Shown here in pieces: positions 63,428 to 64,000 of a DNA stretch of 64,000 nucleotides; within the stretch, counting starts at the first letter, position 1; the number at the start of each line of letters is the position of its first letter. A program made the position numbers and the translations under genes. The stretch covers positions 248,001 to 312,000 of the forward strand of contig RIAZ01000002.1 in assembly GCA_003762615.1 (NCBI GenBank), written 5' to 3'. The notes under the pieces are model-generated. The model saw only the letters and a list, made by a program, of their open reading frames with translations. It ran no database searches and was not told the origin of the DNA. The DNA is from Muribaculaceae bacterium Isolate-037 (Harlan). Lineage in GTDB: Bacteria > Bacteroidota > Bacteroidia > Bacteroidales > Muribaculaceae.

Positions 63428-64000
63428 TTATCTTCTTGACTCTTTTGGAGTCTCTCCATACTCATCCTTATAGCATTTGGTGAAATATGCAGGCGATGTG
63501 AATCCCACCTCATAGCTTATCTCCCCTATGCTCTTTTCTGTGGTCATAAGCAATTTTCTACCACGCCGCATACGCTCCTTACGTATGATTTCAACAGGCG
63601 TGTAATTGCTGAGTGCCTTGATTTTTCTCGTAAATTGAGATTGACCCAATCCCATCTTCATTGCAATGCTCTCCACACTCAAATCGGGGTCAGACATCTC
63701 TTCATGTATTATCGACAGGAAGCGCGAATAGAACTCGCTCTCTATATCAATAGGTGTCTTTTTATCTGACAGCTCCCTATTTGGGGCGACATTCGGCTTC
63801 ACAGAATATCTCGCCTCGCCAAGATGATCCATCACAAGCCTTCTGTTCTTGAGAAGGTTTGCACAACGCACAATCAGCATCTCCGCATTAAACGGTTTAG
63901 GGAGATATGCATCCGCACCGCTTTCATATCCTTTTATCCTCTGCTCCTCTCGGCTACACGCCGTCAGCATCAACACCGGAATATGAGACGTGGTTATCTC
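63428..64000 (-). CDS. hybrid two-component system regulator, C-terminal part (edge)
   Basis: The open frame continues beyond base 64000; only the last ~190 residues are visible. They contain the end of a receiver domain (IPVLMLTACSREEQ, GADAYLPKPF with the conserved Lys) and an AraC/HTH_18 DNA-binding domain (SIAMKMGLGQSQFTRKIKAL; EISYEVGFTSPAYFTKCYKDEYG). This is the output end of the Bacteroidetes hybrid two-component sensors that bind an oligosaccharide in the periplasm and activate neighbouring polysaccharide genes. The GH32 gene starts 33 bases downstream of its stop, so a fructan or fructose signal is likely. Confidence 0.9.
   Translation of the reverse strand, partial: EITTSHIPVLMLTACSREEQRIKGYESGADAYLPKPFNAEMLIVRCANLLKNRRLVMDHLGEARYSVKPNVAPNRELSDKKTPIDIESEFYSRFLSIIHEEMSDPDLSVESIAMKMGLGQSQFTRKIKALSNYTPVEIIRKERMRRGRKLLMTTEKSIGEISYEVGFTSPAYFTKCYKDEYGETPKESRR

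Overview
The window looks like a Bacteroidales chromosome, most likely a gut Muribaculaceae- or Bacteroides-like species. The signs are Bacteroidetes promoters (-33 TTG/TTTG, 19-21 bases, -7 TAnnTTTG) in front of many genes, a hybrid two-component/AraC regulator beside a fructan-type GH32 enzyme, an M6 protease with a type-IX-secretion-like tail, GH89, LytS/LytR signalling, and DNA-inversion cassettes. The assignment rests on gene content and promoter style only.

Layout. 1-8656 (minus): a type 4-like BREX operon, brxP - small protein resembling a sulfur-binding domain - brxC - pglZ, with pglZ cut by the left edge. 8683-8870: a segment with 15-bp inverted ends and promoter-like boxes in front of that operon. 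9.0-11.0 kb: an Rpn/PD-(D/E)XK nuclease gene between two direct copies of a hairpin-rich repeat. 11.2-14.7 kb: DUF3737, MalY/PatB-type C-S lyase and MATE transporter operon. 14.8-15.5 kb: HigBA-like toxin-antitoxin pair. 15.8-21.7 kb: housekeeping and signalling genes (conserved hypothetical, NUDIX, carbonic anhydrase, LytS/LytR, two lipoproteins). 21.9-27.1 kb: M6 protease, alpha-N-acetylglucosaminidase (GH89) and HGSNAT-like acetyltransferase operon. 27.2-28.9 kb: a deleted ATPase gene and a Fic gene. 29.2-37.1 kb: a type I restriction-modification locus (hsdR, hsdM, two opposed hsdS, tyrosine recombinase). 37.3-37.9 kb: RHH/YafQ toxin-antitoxin pair. 38.0-45.8 kb: ABC-type permease, prolyl oligopeptidase, lysC and lysA. 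45.8-61.2 kb (minus, visibly AT-rich): a second, divergent type 4-like BREX operon, a 1113-residue repeat protein - brxP - brxC - pglZ - brxL - small zinc protein - cysteine desulfurase. 61.2-61.6 kb: a probable structured RNA with its own promoter and terminator. 61.8-64 kb: GH32 enzyme and the 3' end of a hybrid two-component regulator.

Main results. (i) hsdR is split by an inversion. Its promoter, start codon and first 104 codons lie backwards on a 400-bp segment bounded by 18-bp inverted repeats, and flipping that segment rebuilds an in-frame 937-residue HsdR. (ii) The same locus carries an hsdS cassette with two pairs of inverted repeats and an adjacent tyrosine recombinase, so both cutting and specificity appear phase-variable. 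The hsdR repeat shares a short core with one hsdS repeat. (iii) Two type 4-like BREX systems sit in one window. BrxP is related to DndC-type sulfurtransferases, one operon adds a NifS/DndA-like cysteine desulfurase and the other a sulfur-binding-domain-like protein, which together point to sulfur-based (phosphorothioate-like) DNA marking. (iv) BREX operon 2 begins with an unrecognised protein made of about five copies of a roughly 70-residue module. (v) Several intergenic regions hold locus-specific 7-11-base tandem units folded into hairpins. All calls come from reading sequence and translations; no database search was run.
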